Assembly (NCBI GenBank): GCA_964532225.1 | Contig: CAZHHM010000015.1 | Span: 1 to 44,521, forward strand | DNA from: CAZHHM01 sp964532225 | Lineage (GTDB): Bacteria > Margulisbacteria > WOR-1 > JAKLHX01 | Direction: 5' to 3' | Length of the DNA stretch: 44,521 bases | Shown here: positions 8,191 through 15,741 of the stretch, in pieces | Position numbering within the stretch: the first letter of the stretch is position 1 | Layout: each line of letters begins with the position of its first letter | Position numbers and translations under genes: made by a program | Notes under the pieces: model-generated | The model's database searches: none | Told to the model about the DNA's origin: nothing | Seen by the model: the letters and a program-made list of their open reading frames with translations, nothing else

Positions 8191-8304
8191 TCCCCTCTTC
8201 CCATCTCCTCTCCCTCTCTTCCCAACCAACTAACAAACTTCCCCTCTTCCCATCTCCTCTCCCTCTCTTCCCAACCAACTAACAAACTTCCCCTCTTCCC
8301 ATCT
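8175..8304. repeat. 49-bp direct repeat, about 2.7 copies
   Basis: Copies begin at 8175, 8224 and 8273 with an exact 49-nt period. Each starts AACCAACTAACAAACTTCCC and continues with CT-rich sequence; the third copy breaks off after 32 nt at 8304, three bases from the comM stop. The first part of each copy is the arm of the inverted repeat that flanks the four-helix-bundle gene. Confidence 0.9.
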
Positions 8305-8307
8305 TCT

Positions 8308-9822
8308 TCACTGCCCCCTGTACTGCACCGCCTCCGCGATATGCCTGGCCTCGATGAGCTCCGCACCGTCAAGATCGGCTATTGTCCTTGACACTTTGAG
8401 CACCCTGTCGAACGCCCTGCCGCTCAAACGCAGCGTGGCAATGGCCTTTTTAAGTATCTCCTCGCCTTCTTTTGTGTATTTGCAGAATTCCCTTATCATT
8501 TTTGAAGGCATCTTGGCATTGCAGGCCGTTATCGTCCCCTTGAACCTTTCGGTCTGCACCTGACGCGCTTTGATAATTCTTTCCCTGATTACCGCGGAAC
8601 TTTCACCCTCGGGGTAGTTAAGGAGCTCTTCTTTCTTCAGTCTGGGGACATTTATCTGGATGTCTATCCTATCTAGCAAAGGACCTGATATTTTCTGCAC
8701 ATATTTCTGTATCTTTACGGGCGGACAGGTACATTCGGCAAGCGGGTCCCCGTAATTGCCGCAAGGACACGGGTTCATGGCCGCGACCAGCATGAACTGC
8801 GCCGGATACGTGACCGATGCCGCAGCCCTGCTGATGGTTATCTCCCCGTCCTCAAGAGGCTGGCGGAGCACCTCAAGGACATCCCTCTCGAACTCGGGGA
8901 ACTCGTCCATGAAAAGCACCCCGTGATGGCTGAGCGTTATCTCTCCTGGCCTCGGAAGCCGGCCTCCGCCGGTGATCCCTATATCAGAGGTAGTGTGATG
9001 AGGCGACCGGAAAGGCCTTTTTGCTATCAGGGTCTTGTCCGAGGTCAAAAGCCCCGCGACGCTGAAGATCTTGGTAAGTTCAAATGCTTCGGCCTTGGTC
9101 AAAGGAGGCATTATGGTGGGTATCCTTCTGGCAAGGAGGGTTTTGCCTGACCCCGGAGGGCCGGAAAGAAGGATGTTGTGTCCCCCGCTGCAGGCTACTT
9201 CTATGGCCCGCTTTGCCTGGAACTGCCCTTTAACCTCGCTGAAGTCGGTCTCCCAGATGCGTTCTTTGGTAAGAATCGCTTCAACATCTATCGAATGCGC
9301 CGGAATATCCTTTTTGCCTAACAGGAAAAGGACAACTTCATCTAGACTGCTTACCGGAATGATGTCTATACCTTCTGTCAACGCGGCCTCATCCGCGTTC
9401 CCCGCAGGCACCAATATCCTCTTGAGTCCCGCGTCCCTTCCTGCCGCACACATAGGAAGGGCGCCATCAACGCTCCTTACCTTTCCGTCAAGGGATAGTT
9501 CACCGAAAAGCATTGTTTCTTCGAGCTGGTCAGCCCTGATCTGTTCAGATGAAGCAAGTATGCCGATAGCTATTGGCAGGTCGTACATCGGGCCTTCCTT
9601 GCGGGTGTCAGCAGGGGCAAGGTTTATGGTGTAATAGCCCGGAGGATATTCAAAGCCGGTATTGACCAGGGCTGCTTTGACCCGGTCCCTGCTCTCCTTT
9701 ACCGCGGCGTCCGGCAAGCCCACGATCGATTGCCCCGGCAATCCGCGGGAGGAATCGACCTCCACGTCAACGACATAGCTTTCAAGACCCAGGTACGCGG
9801 CACTTTTTACTTTTGTGAACAC
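8308..9822 (-). CDS. comM: YifB/ComM family magnesium chelatase-like AAA+ ATPase
   Basis: 504 residues. Order: N-terminal Lon-protease-like (ChlI) domain, AAA+ core with Walker A GPPGSGKT near residue 221 and Walker B VLFMDEFPEF, then the C-terminal Mg-chelatase domain. It contains the paired cysteines NPCPCGNYGDPLAECTCPP seen in the family. ComM is a hexameric helicase that promotes branch migration during integration of transformed DNA. It begins at GTG 9822, which shares one base with the TAG of yraN, so the two are co-transcribed. The stop is 3 bp from the 49-bp repeat array. Confidence 0.93.
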   Translation of the reverse strand: MFTKVKSAAYLGLESYVVDVEVDSSRGLPGQSIVGLPDAAVKESRDRVKAALVNTGFEYPPGYYTINLAPADTRKEGPMYDLPIAIGILASSEQIRADQLEETMLFGELSLDGKVRSVDGALPMCAAGRDAGLKRILVPAGNADEAALTEGIDIIPVSSLDEVVLFLLGKKDIPAHSIDVEAILTKERIWETDFSEVKGQFQAKRAIEVACSGGHNILLSGPPGSGKTLLARRIPTIMPPLTKAEAFELTKIFSVAGLLTSDKTLIAKRPFRSPHHTTSDIGITGGGRLPRPGEITLSHHGVLFMDEFPEFERDVLEVLRQPLEDGEITISRAAASVTYPAQFMLVAAMNPCPCGNYGDPLAECTCPPVKIQKYVQKISGPLLDRIDIQINVPRLKKEELLNYPEGESSAVIRERIIKARQVQTERFKGTITACNAKMPSKMIREFCKYTKEGEEILKKAIATLRLSGRAFDRVLKVSRTIADLDGAELIEARHIAEAVQYRGQ

Positions 9823-10199
9823 TAGTTCACCATAAAGGCATTCTTATAATGCTCGAGCTTCTTTTGCCCAAGCATGTTCCGGTATATCGTTATAACGTCG
9901 AACCTGCAGTTTGTGTCCTCGACCCCCGACTTCACAAGAAAATATCTCGCGCAGCTGATGATGCACTGCTTTTTCGATCTGGTTATCGAGAAGGCCGGAG
10001 GGGAATAGCTGCGGAACGAATAGTTCTTCACCTCTACAAAGACTAATACATCCCTATCCCTGGCGATAATATCGAGCTCGCCGTGAGCCGATCGGAAGTT
10101 CCGTTCAAGTATCTCCCAGTGGAGCGACCTCAGGTGCTTCTCGGCAATATCCTCGCCCTTTTCCCCTATTTCCTTGCTTTCCCTGCCCATCGCCGCCAT
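9822..10199 (-). CDS. yraN: YraN/UPF0102 family endonuclease-like protein
   Basis: 125 residues. The family core is visible: GEDIAEKHLRS, ILERNFRS, GELDIIARD and VLVFVEVK, i.e. the D-(E/x)-x-K restriction-nuclease-like motif (E and D of GELDII, then EVK). Biochemical role is unsettled; the pairing with comM is frequent and hints at DNA processing. The last third (YKNAFMVN) is unusual. ATG 10199 is used here; ATG 10190 is a second candidate. No Shine-Dalgarno is seen and a GAAAAT lies 7 nt before the ATG. Confidence 0.85.
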   Translation of the reverse strand: MAAMGRESKEIGEKGEDIAEKHLRSLHWEILERNFRSAHGELDIIARDRDVLVFVEVKNYSFRSYSPPAFSITRSKKQCIISCARYFLVKSGVEDTNCRFDVITIYRNMLGQKKLEHYKNAFMVN

Positions 10200-10202
10200 A
10201 CA

Positions 10203-10218
10203 AGCAATTTTCCCGCCG
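10203..10218 (-). other. 16-nt sequence shared with the secretin gene upstream region
   Basis: CGGCGGGAAAATTGCT (minus strand) ends 3 nt before the yraN start. The identical 16-mer lies 11 nt before the secretin start (26237-26252). Function unknown; it contains a possible weak -10 (GAAAAT). Confidence 0.4.
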
Positions 10219-10228
10219 TAAGTCTAAG

Positions 10229-10237
10229 TGTTATAAT
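10229..10237 (+). promoter_or_regulatory. Extended -10 promoter of ilvD
   Basis: TGTTATAAT is a perfect extended -10 (TGnTATAAT). The start would fall near 10244, giving a leader of about 20 nt that contains GGAGG at 10251-10255, 8 nt before the ilvD ATG. No convincing -35 box and no leucine/isoleucine attenuator fits in so short a leader. Confidence 0.65.
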
Positions 10238-10263
10238 TCATCTAATAAACGGAGGTATTTACT

Positions 10264-11919
10264 ATGAGAAGCGACAACATAAAGAAGGGTCTTGAGAGGT
10301 CCGGGCACAGGGAGCTGCTGCACGCGACCGGCGTCACAAAAAAGAGCCTGGAAAAGCCGTTCATCGGCATTGCCAACAGTTTCACGGAGATCGTTCCCGG
10401 ACATATAGGGATGAAAGATCTTGCTAACGTTATTTCAAAAGGCGTACATTCAGGAGGCGGAATCGCATTTGAGTTCGGGCTTCCCGCCATCTGCGACGGC
10501 ATAGCCATGGGCCATGACGGGATGCACTACTCGCTGGCATCAAGGGAACTGATCGCGGACACCGTTGAGACCATGGCAAAAGCACATCAGCTTGACGGCT
10601 TGGTGCTCCTGACCGCCTGCGACAAGATCACTCCGGGAATGCTGATGGCCGCAGGAAGGCTTGATATACCGTGCATCGTGGTCACCGCCGGGCCTATGAT
10701 GGCCGGACGGTACAGAGGAAAGCTGACCGACCTGGTAACGGGCGGATTCGAGGCAATGGCCGCCTGCAAAGCAGGCAAGATAAGCGAAAAGGAACTTGCC
10801 GAGCTTGAAATGTGCGCCTGCCCGGGTGCGGGTTCTTGCTCAGGCCTGTTCACTGCAAATACGATGGCCTGCGTTACCGAAGCGATGGGAATGTCACTTC
10901 CCGGCTGCGGCACGGCGCTCGCAGTTTCATCCAAAAAAAGAATGATCGCTTATGAAAGCGGCGAAAAGATAGTTGAATTGGTAAACAAAAATATCACTGT
11001 AAGAAAGATCATGACCAAGGCAGCAATAATGAACGGCATCAGGATCGATATGGCTCTCGGAGGCTCGACAAATGCTGCTCTGCATATACCTGCGATCGCC
11101 CATGAGGTCGGGGTAGATGTTACGCTCGATACTATCGAGGCCATAAGCAGAAAAACTCCGCACATCACTAATTTGAAACCGGGCGGCCCGCACTATATGG
11201 AAGAGTTCGAATACGCGGGCGGCGTACAGGCAGCTCTTAACGTGCTCATCGACATGCTTGATGATAACCCGACCGTGTCAGGAGAGAGCATAAAAGAACT
11301 GGCCAAGAAGGGAGAGGTCACCGATCCTGTCATCATAAAGACCCTGAAAGACCCTTATCACAAAGAAGGCGGACTTGCCGTTCTAAAAGGGAACCTCGCT
11401 CCCGATGGCGCAGTGGTCAAACAGACCGCGGTTTCCGAGAAGGCCAAGATACTTGTCGGAAAAGCAAGACCTTTCGACGGCGAAGAGGCCGCGATGAAAG
11501 CCATCATGTCCGGACAGATAAAAGAAGGCGACATCGTTGTTATCAGGTACGAAGGGCCTAAAGGCGGACCGGGCATGAGAGAAATGCTCTCCCCTACCGG
11601 AGCAATAGTAGGTCTCGGTCTTGGTGAAAAGGTCGGCCTTATCACCGACGGAAGGTTCTCCGGCGGAACAAGCGGCCCTGCTTTCGGGCATATCAGCCCT
11701 GAAGCCGCAGAAGGCGGCCCTATCGCAATAGTTCAGGACGGGGATACTATTGAGATCAATATCCCTGAAAGAAAGCTTGAGCTTAAAGTAAGTGATGAAG
11801 AGATCGGGTCACGCCTTGCCAAGTGGAAGAAGCCGGTCAAGAAACTTACGGGCTATCTTGCAAGGTATGCGTACTTTGTGACATCCGGAAGCACCGGGGC
11901 AGTACTTAAGGTCCAATAA
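10264..11919 (+). CDS. ilvD: Dihydroxy-acid dehydratase
   Basis: 551 residues, the normal length. It dehydrates 2,3-dihydroxy-isovalerate and -methylvalerate in valine, leucine and isoleucine synthesis, using an iron-sulfur cluster. Signatures: LLTACDKITPGMLMAA (cluster cysteine and substrate region), CPGAGSCSGLFTANTM (second cysteine motif), and the C-terminal ITDGRFSGGTSGPAFGHISPEAA. ATG 10264 is preceded by GGAGG. It stands alone here; leuC and leuD lie 27 kb away. Confidence 0.97.
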   Translation: MRSDNIKKGLERSGHRELLHATGVTKKSLEKPFIGIANSFTEIVPGHIGMKDLANVISKGVHSGGGIAFEFGLPAICDGIAMGHDGMHYSLASRELIADTVETMAKAHQLDGLVLLTACDKITPGMLMAAGRLDIPCIVVTAGPMMAGRYRGKLTDLVTGGFEAMAACKAGKISEKELAELEMCACPGAGSCSGLFTANTMACVTEAMGMSLPGCGTALAVSSKKRMIAYESGEKIVELVNKNITVRKIMTKAAIMNGIRIDMALGGSTNAALHIPAIAHEVGVDVTLDTIEAISRKTPHITNLKPGGPHYMEEFEYAGGVQAALNVLIDMLDDNPTVSGESIKELAKKGEVTDPVIIKTLKDPYHKEGGLAVLKGNLAPDGAVVKQTAVSEKAKILVGKARPFDGEEAAMKAIMSGQIKEGDIVVIRYEGPKGGPGMREMLSPTGAIVGLGLGEKVGLITDGRFSGGTSGPAFGHISPEAAEGGPIAIVQDGDTIEINIPERKLELKVSDEEIGSRLAKWKKPVKKLTGYLARYAYFVTSGSTGAVLKVQ

Positions 11920-11989
11920 TAAGTTCGAAAGCTTTTTTTGGGCCTTCCCAAGGACCGGTCAAGCCGTTATTTTCGGCCCCATTACTTGA

Positions 11990-12721
11990 TCATTGTCCTT
12001 GTCTAGGCTCAATTATCATCTGCCACATGGACGGGTTATCTGCTCTAAGAGATACTTGATGTTCGCTCATAATGCCGTTTATCCGGTCTTTTACGTCTGT
12101 TATGACCGAATGCTCGAACTGAGTATATTGTCCAATACTTCCGCAAATGCTGCTGATCCTGATCCCTCTATTTGGGTATCTTTTAATATCCTCAGTTGAC
12201 AGGTTCATCGTAACCTTGGGAAGGACAGCTGGCTTGTTCAACGCATATATTCCTCTCATCGCATCCATTGCACCGTAAAGAAATTTGTCCGATGATTCAA
12301 ACGGACGAGGATCAACCGCGACATTAACAGGATAAACCAGCACTGTCGATGGAGTAGCAGATCCTTTCCATTCATAATGAAAGGTGGAGAATGCTATTAC
12401 TTGATCGAGATAGTTGAGATCCACGGCAAGACTTTTTATCAATACCTCCAACATTTCCCGAGAATTATCGGAAGATACTTGAAGCTCTTCCGCGATCTTG
12501 GGTGTTAGGAAACCATCAATTCTTGTATTTATCTTGCAAGTAACGTCCAGAGCGATATACGGGTTTTGGCTCTCAGGGGCCACAAGACCAGTTCTCACTA
12601 TCGGCGCGAACATTCCTCCTTTGGAAATACTCCTTTTACATATCAGCGGTAGCCTGTCCTTCACCAGCCCGTGATAAAGCATCCCTGCTATCCTCGCCCT
12701 GCTGTTTACCGGAGTTCCCAT
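11990..12721 (-). CDS. Unrecognised protein, 243 residues
   Basis: No family recognised. The protein is soluble in appearance, with no signal peptide or transmembrane segment. It starts MGTPVNSRARIAGMLYHG and has mixed alpha/beta character, with a basic patch KDRLPLICKRSISKGG near residue 22 and a conserved-looking segment RIRSIC-like (RGIRISSICGSIGQYTQFEHS) near residue 190. AGGGGG about 10 nt before ATG 12721 could be the ribosome site. Divergent from the AMIN/glycosidase gene with 107 nt between, convergent with ilvD with a 70-nt gap. Codon use looks like that of its neighbours, so it is probably real, possibly lineage-specific. Confidence 0.65.
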   Translation of the reverse strand: MGTPVNSRARIAGMLYHGLVKDRLPLICKRSISKGGMFAPIVRTGLVAPESQNPYIALDVTCKINTRIDGFLTPKIAEELQVSSDNSREMLEVLIKSLAVDLNYLDQVIAFSTFHYEWKGSATPSTVLVYPVNVAVDPRPFESSDKFLYGAMDAMRGIYALNKPAVLPKVTMNLSTEDIKRYPNRGIRISSICGSIGQYTQFEHSVITDVKDRINGIMSEHQVSLRADNPSMWQMIIEPRQGQ

Positions 12722-12812
12722 GTCTTCCCGCCCCCTTTTTGCGGCACCTATCTATCGACCCGTATCTCGAGAGATTTCATGCATTATTAATAGTCCGGGG
12801 AGGCAAATATTT

Positions 12813-12821
12813 TGTTATGAT
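12813..12821 (+). promoter_or_regulatory. Extended -10 for a leaderless AMIN/glycosidase transcript
   Basis: TGTTATGAT fits TGnTAnnnT and ends 7 nt before ATG 12829, so transcription would begin at or beside the start codon. Confidence 0.5.
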
Positions 12822-12828
12822 TATCGAT

Positions 12829-14331
12829 ATGAGACTACTTATTTCGGCAATGCTTTTGCTGCTTGTTTCCGGTATATCCAATGCGGCTGAGGTCAATGCC
12901 GTGCGCAGCAGCGCTTCAAGCACTTCACTGAGGATAGTGGTCGAGCTTGATGAGGCAGTGGACTATGCCTCTCTGGTCAACAACAACTCCATCACCCTCA
13001 AGCTGCCAATGACCAAGCTGTCCGCCAGCCTTTCCGACCCGAAGGTGTATGACGGGATGCTCAGGGATTTCTCCTTTTCAAGGTCAGGGCTCAGTACGAA
13101 CCTGTTCATTGAGACCTCTTACCCTGTGAATGCCAAGGTATTCGCCCTGAAGTCGCCTTTCAGGATAGTCATCGACATCCCGAGAGAAGAGATCAAGGCA
13201 AGCGAGGAACCAAGATCGGAGGGGCTCAAAAAGTTCTCCGAAGATCCCGGCCCGGACATAAAGAAGACCGGACTTCTGCATATAAACAACGTGATCAACG
13301 GGGTCTCTTATTACCGCATCAACAGGGACAAGTTCAAGGCATACGCTCTCCTTGTCGACCAGTCTTCCGCCGAAGTGTTCCCCATGATAAGCGTGCCTTC
13401 TATCAGGACGGCAAGCCCTGACCTGCTTGGTTCGATGCTGAATTTCTTCGGTTTCGCGGACAAAGGCAGCGAACCGAGCAGTCATTTCTCAAAAAGATCG
13501 GTGAAGAGCTTCGTCAACCTTACCGGCGCGACCGCAGGAGTAAACGGCTCTTTCTTTTTCGGGGACGGAACTCCTGTCGGAGCGGTGATCGTCAACGGAC
13601 AGGTCATCTCCACCCCCTTGTACAACAGGACGGCGCTGATAATCTACAAGAACGGTAAGGCCGCGATCAGCTCGGTCAAGATGGACGGGTTCCTTAAGTT
13701 CGTGAGCGGAAAGACTATCGGTTTTGACGGCGTCAACCAGCCGATGAAGGATAACAGGATCGTAGTTTATACCCCCGATTATCAAATTACCGACGGAGGC
13801 GGGAATGTCGTCAATTTCACTCTGGTCAACGATATTGTGACCTCTGTATCATACGGGCAGACAAAGATCCCCCCAAATGCCGTAGTCATATCCGCAAGCG
13901 GAGTGCAGGCCGACGCTCTCAAAGGGATGTTAAAGGATGGAAGCCCGCTGAAATGGTTCTTTATCACTTCACCGCCCATGGACGACATTATGCATGCTGT
14001 CGCCGCCGGGCCGAGGCTGGTGAGTAACGGCAGCGTATATGTCACTTCAAAAGAAGAAAAGTTCAGGAACGACGTGTCAAAGAGCAAGGCCTCAAGGACG
14101 GCCGCGGGGATAAACAGCCGCGGAGACCTGATCTTCGTTGTTGTCGAGGGCGCAGGCGGAGAGAAAGGCGTTTCTCTCGAAGAGCTTTCCGACCTAATGA
14201 TAGAGCTCGGGGCTGTAGAGGCAATGAATCTTGACGGAGGAGGCTCGTCATCAATGGTGATCAACGGCTCCAGAGTGAATTCCGGCTATGAAAGACCGGT
14301 CAGCAATGCGATCGTGGTCAGAAAGAAGTAA
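12829..14331 (+). CDS. Secreted AMIN-domain plus phosphodiester glycosidase (NAGPA/DUF2233) protein
   Basis: 500 residues from ATG 12829; ATG 12817 is possible but leaves no ribosome site, while 12829 fits a leaderless promoter. Signal peptide MRLLISAMLLLLVSGISNAAE. Residues about 20-120 resemble an AMIN domain (VVELDEAVDY ... FRIVIDIPRE), which binds cell wall or secretin-type partners. The C-terminal half is a phosphodiester glycosidase domain: GVNGSFFFGDGTPVGAVIVNGQ, AAGPRLVSNG and GAVEAMNLDGGGSSSMVINGS. Such enzymes cleave sugar phosphodiesters, for example in exopolysaccharide or wall polymers. It would act outside the inner membrane. Its stop overlaps the convergent fmt gene by 14 nt. 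Confidence 0.8.
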   Translation: MRLLISAMLLLLVSGISNAAEVNAVRSSASSTSLRIVVELDEAVDYASLVNNNSITLKLPMTKLSASLSDPKVYDGMLRDFSFSRSGLSTNLFIETSYPVNAKVFALKSPFRIVIDIPREEIKASEEPRSEGLKKFSEDPGPDIKKTGLLHINNVINGVSYYRINRDKFKAYALLVDQSSAEVFPMISVPSIRTASPDLLGSMLNFFGFADKGSEPSSHFSKRSVKSFVNLTGATAGVNGSFFFGDGTPVGAVIVNGQVISTPLYNRTALIIYKNGKAAISSVKMDGFLKFVSGKTIGFDGVNQPMKDNRIVVYTPDYQITDGGGNVVNFTLVNDIVTSVSYGQTKIPPNAVVISASGVQADALKGMLKDGSPLKWFFITSPPMDDIMHAVAAGPRLVSNGSVYVTSKEEKFRNDVSKSKASRTAAGINSRGDLIFVVVEGAGGEKGVSLEELSDLMIELGAVEAMNLDGGGSSSMVINGSRVNSGYERPVSNAIVVRKK

Positions 14332-15259
14332 AATTATCCCCTGGTTTTATCCTGTATCCCTGCACGAACTGGTCCCCGCTCATTCTTTTTGAACTTTCGG
14401 GCTGAAGTTCGGTGAATACGACCTCTCCTCTGCCGCATTTGACCACAGGGCCGAAGTTCTTGATGATGCGCAGCACCTGACCGGAGCTCCCCTGCTCTTC
14501 GATCGGGCCTTTCACCGGCTCACAACCGAAGATCCTTACCTTTTTACCGTTGAAAGTGCAGAAAGCAACCGGCCATTCGTAAAAAGCTTTTACCTTGTTC
14601 GAAACGCTTACAGGGTCGTCCGAAAAGTCCAGCTTGCCGTCCTCCTTCTTTATGGTCTTACAATATGACGCCCTGCACTCTTCCTGCTTAGCGTAGCCGG
14701 CAGTGTTGTCCGCGATCTTTCTGACCGCTTCGATGATCAGCTGTGTCCCTTTTTTGAAGAGCTTGTCCGAAAGTAATGCGGCATTATCATCTTCGCTCAC
14801 CTGCATTTCCGCCTGTTCGATCATGTCGCCCGCGTCCATCCTTTCGTTAAGCTTGAATATCGTGACGCCCGTAACAAGCTCGCCGTTAAGCAGAGCAGAT
14901 TGCACAGGTGACGCGCCCCTGTACTTTGGAAGCAAAGATGGATGGAGATTGATGAATCCGTATTTCGGGATTTCAAGTAATTTATTTGGGAGGATTTTTC
15001 CGTAAGCGACAACTACTGCCAGATCTACCTGCAACTTTTTGAATTCTTCAATAAAAGCATCATCGATCTTCTCCGGTTTCAATACTAACGAACTAACCAA
15101 CTTCCCAACTTCTCCAACCGCCGACTCTGCCATGCCCAACCCTCTACCCTTCGGCCTGTCGGGAGCTGTCACGATGCCCTGTATATCTATCCCCTCAGAG
15201 ATCAGGTCTTTCAGTACCGAAGCGGCCCTTTGCGGAGTACCGAAAAAAGCTATCCTCAT
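14318..15259 (-). CDS. fmt: Methionyl-tRNA formyltransferase
   Basis: 313 residues, the usual size. It formylates initiator Met-tRNA. N-terminal formyltransferase domain with MRIAFFGTPQ, RPKGRGL, VVVAYGKILP and the catalytic segment INLHPSLLPKYRGASPVQ; C-terminal domain with FYEWPVAFCTF. Starts with ATG overlapping the def stop by 4 nt. Odd point: residues 48-60 (VGEVGKLVSSLVL) are encoded by a stretch matching the GTTAG/GTTGG repeat family that surrounds the four-helix-bundle gene, in frame and at a variable loop. Confidence 0.96.
   Translation of the reverse strand: MRIAFFGTPQRAASVLKDLISEGIDIQGIVTAPDRPKGRGLGMAESAVGEVGKLVSSLVLKPEKIDDAFIEEFKKLQVDLAVVVAYGKILPNKLLEIPKYGFINLHPSLLPKYRGASPVQSALLNGELVTGVTIFKLNERMDAGDMIEQAEMQVSEDDNAALLSDKLFKKGTQLIIEAVRKIADNTAGYAKQEECRASYCKTIKKEDGKLDFSDDPVSVSNKVKAFYEWPVAFCTFNGKKVRIFGCEPVKGPIEEQGSSGQVLRIIKNFGPVVKCGRGEVVFTELQPESSKRMSGDQFVQGYRIKPGDNFTSF
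15092..15112 (-). repeat. Copy of the GTTGG/GTTAG repeat family inside fmt
   Basis: The minus strand here matches 7763-7783 of the plus strand at 20 of 21 positions (shared core GGGAAGTTGGTTAGT). It is read in frame within fmt. Confidence 0.6.
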
Positions 15260-15741
15260 ATCTTTTCGTTGTCCGATTTTTGTGTCGGGATTATTAGGGA
15301 CGGGTCTTTCACCCTTTGTGTGAACAGAATTCCGTCAAGATGGTCCATTTCGTGCTGGAAGACCACCGCCAGCATGTCCTTTGCTTCGATATTTACCTGC
15401 TTCCCTGACCTGTCCATGCCTGTGACCGTGATATTGGCAAAACGTTCTACAGGTCCTTCAAGACCCGGGACGCTAAGACATCCTTCGTTGCAGACCTGTC
15501 TGCCTGCCCTTTTTGTCATCTTCGGATTGGCAAGACAGTGCTCCTGCCCCATGCATGAAACTACGATTATCCTTTCGGGCACTCCCACCTGGGGAGCGGC
15601 AAGCCCGATTCCCGGGGCCGCCTTCATGGTCTCAAGCATGTCATCCATAAGCTTTACATGATGTTTCGAAAGCTTTGCCACCGCCTTGGCCTTCTTTTTC
15701 AGTATCGGATGTCCGTCAGTAAGTATCTTAAGTTTTGTCAT
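15256..15741 (-). CDS. def: Peptide deformylase
   Basis: 161 residues. It removes the N-formyl group from nascent proteins, pairing with Fmt next door. All three motifs are intact: GIGLAAPQVG near residue 45, EGCLSVPG (metal-binding cysteine), and QHEMDHLDG (HExxH). The start codon shares one base with the priA stop, and the stop overlaps fmt by 4 nt, giving the common priA-def-fmt arrangement. Confidence 0.97.
   Translation of the reverse strand: MTKLKILTDGHPILKKKAKAVAKLSKHHVKLMDDMLETMKAAPGIGLAAPQVGVPERIIVVSCMGQEHCLANPKMTKRAGRQVCNEGCLSVPGLEGPVERFANITVTGMDRSGKQVNIEAKDMLAVVFQHEMDHLDGILFTQRVKDPSLIIPTQKSDNEKI

Noticed and set aside
8175..8304. Possible CRISPR array
   Set aside because: Repeats are contiguous 49-nt units without unique spacers and no cas genes are near.
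11920..11989. Rho-independent terminator after ilvD
   Set aside because: The T-run precedes the only hairpin (TTGGG/CCCAA, 5 bp) instead of following it; on the other strand the run is A.
12722..12729. GGCGGGAA upstream of the 243-residue orphan as a third copy of the shared yraN/secretin motif
   Set aside because: The 8-mer also occurs several times inside coding regions, so it is not informative at this length.
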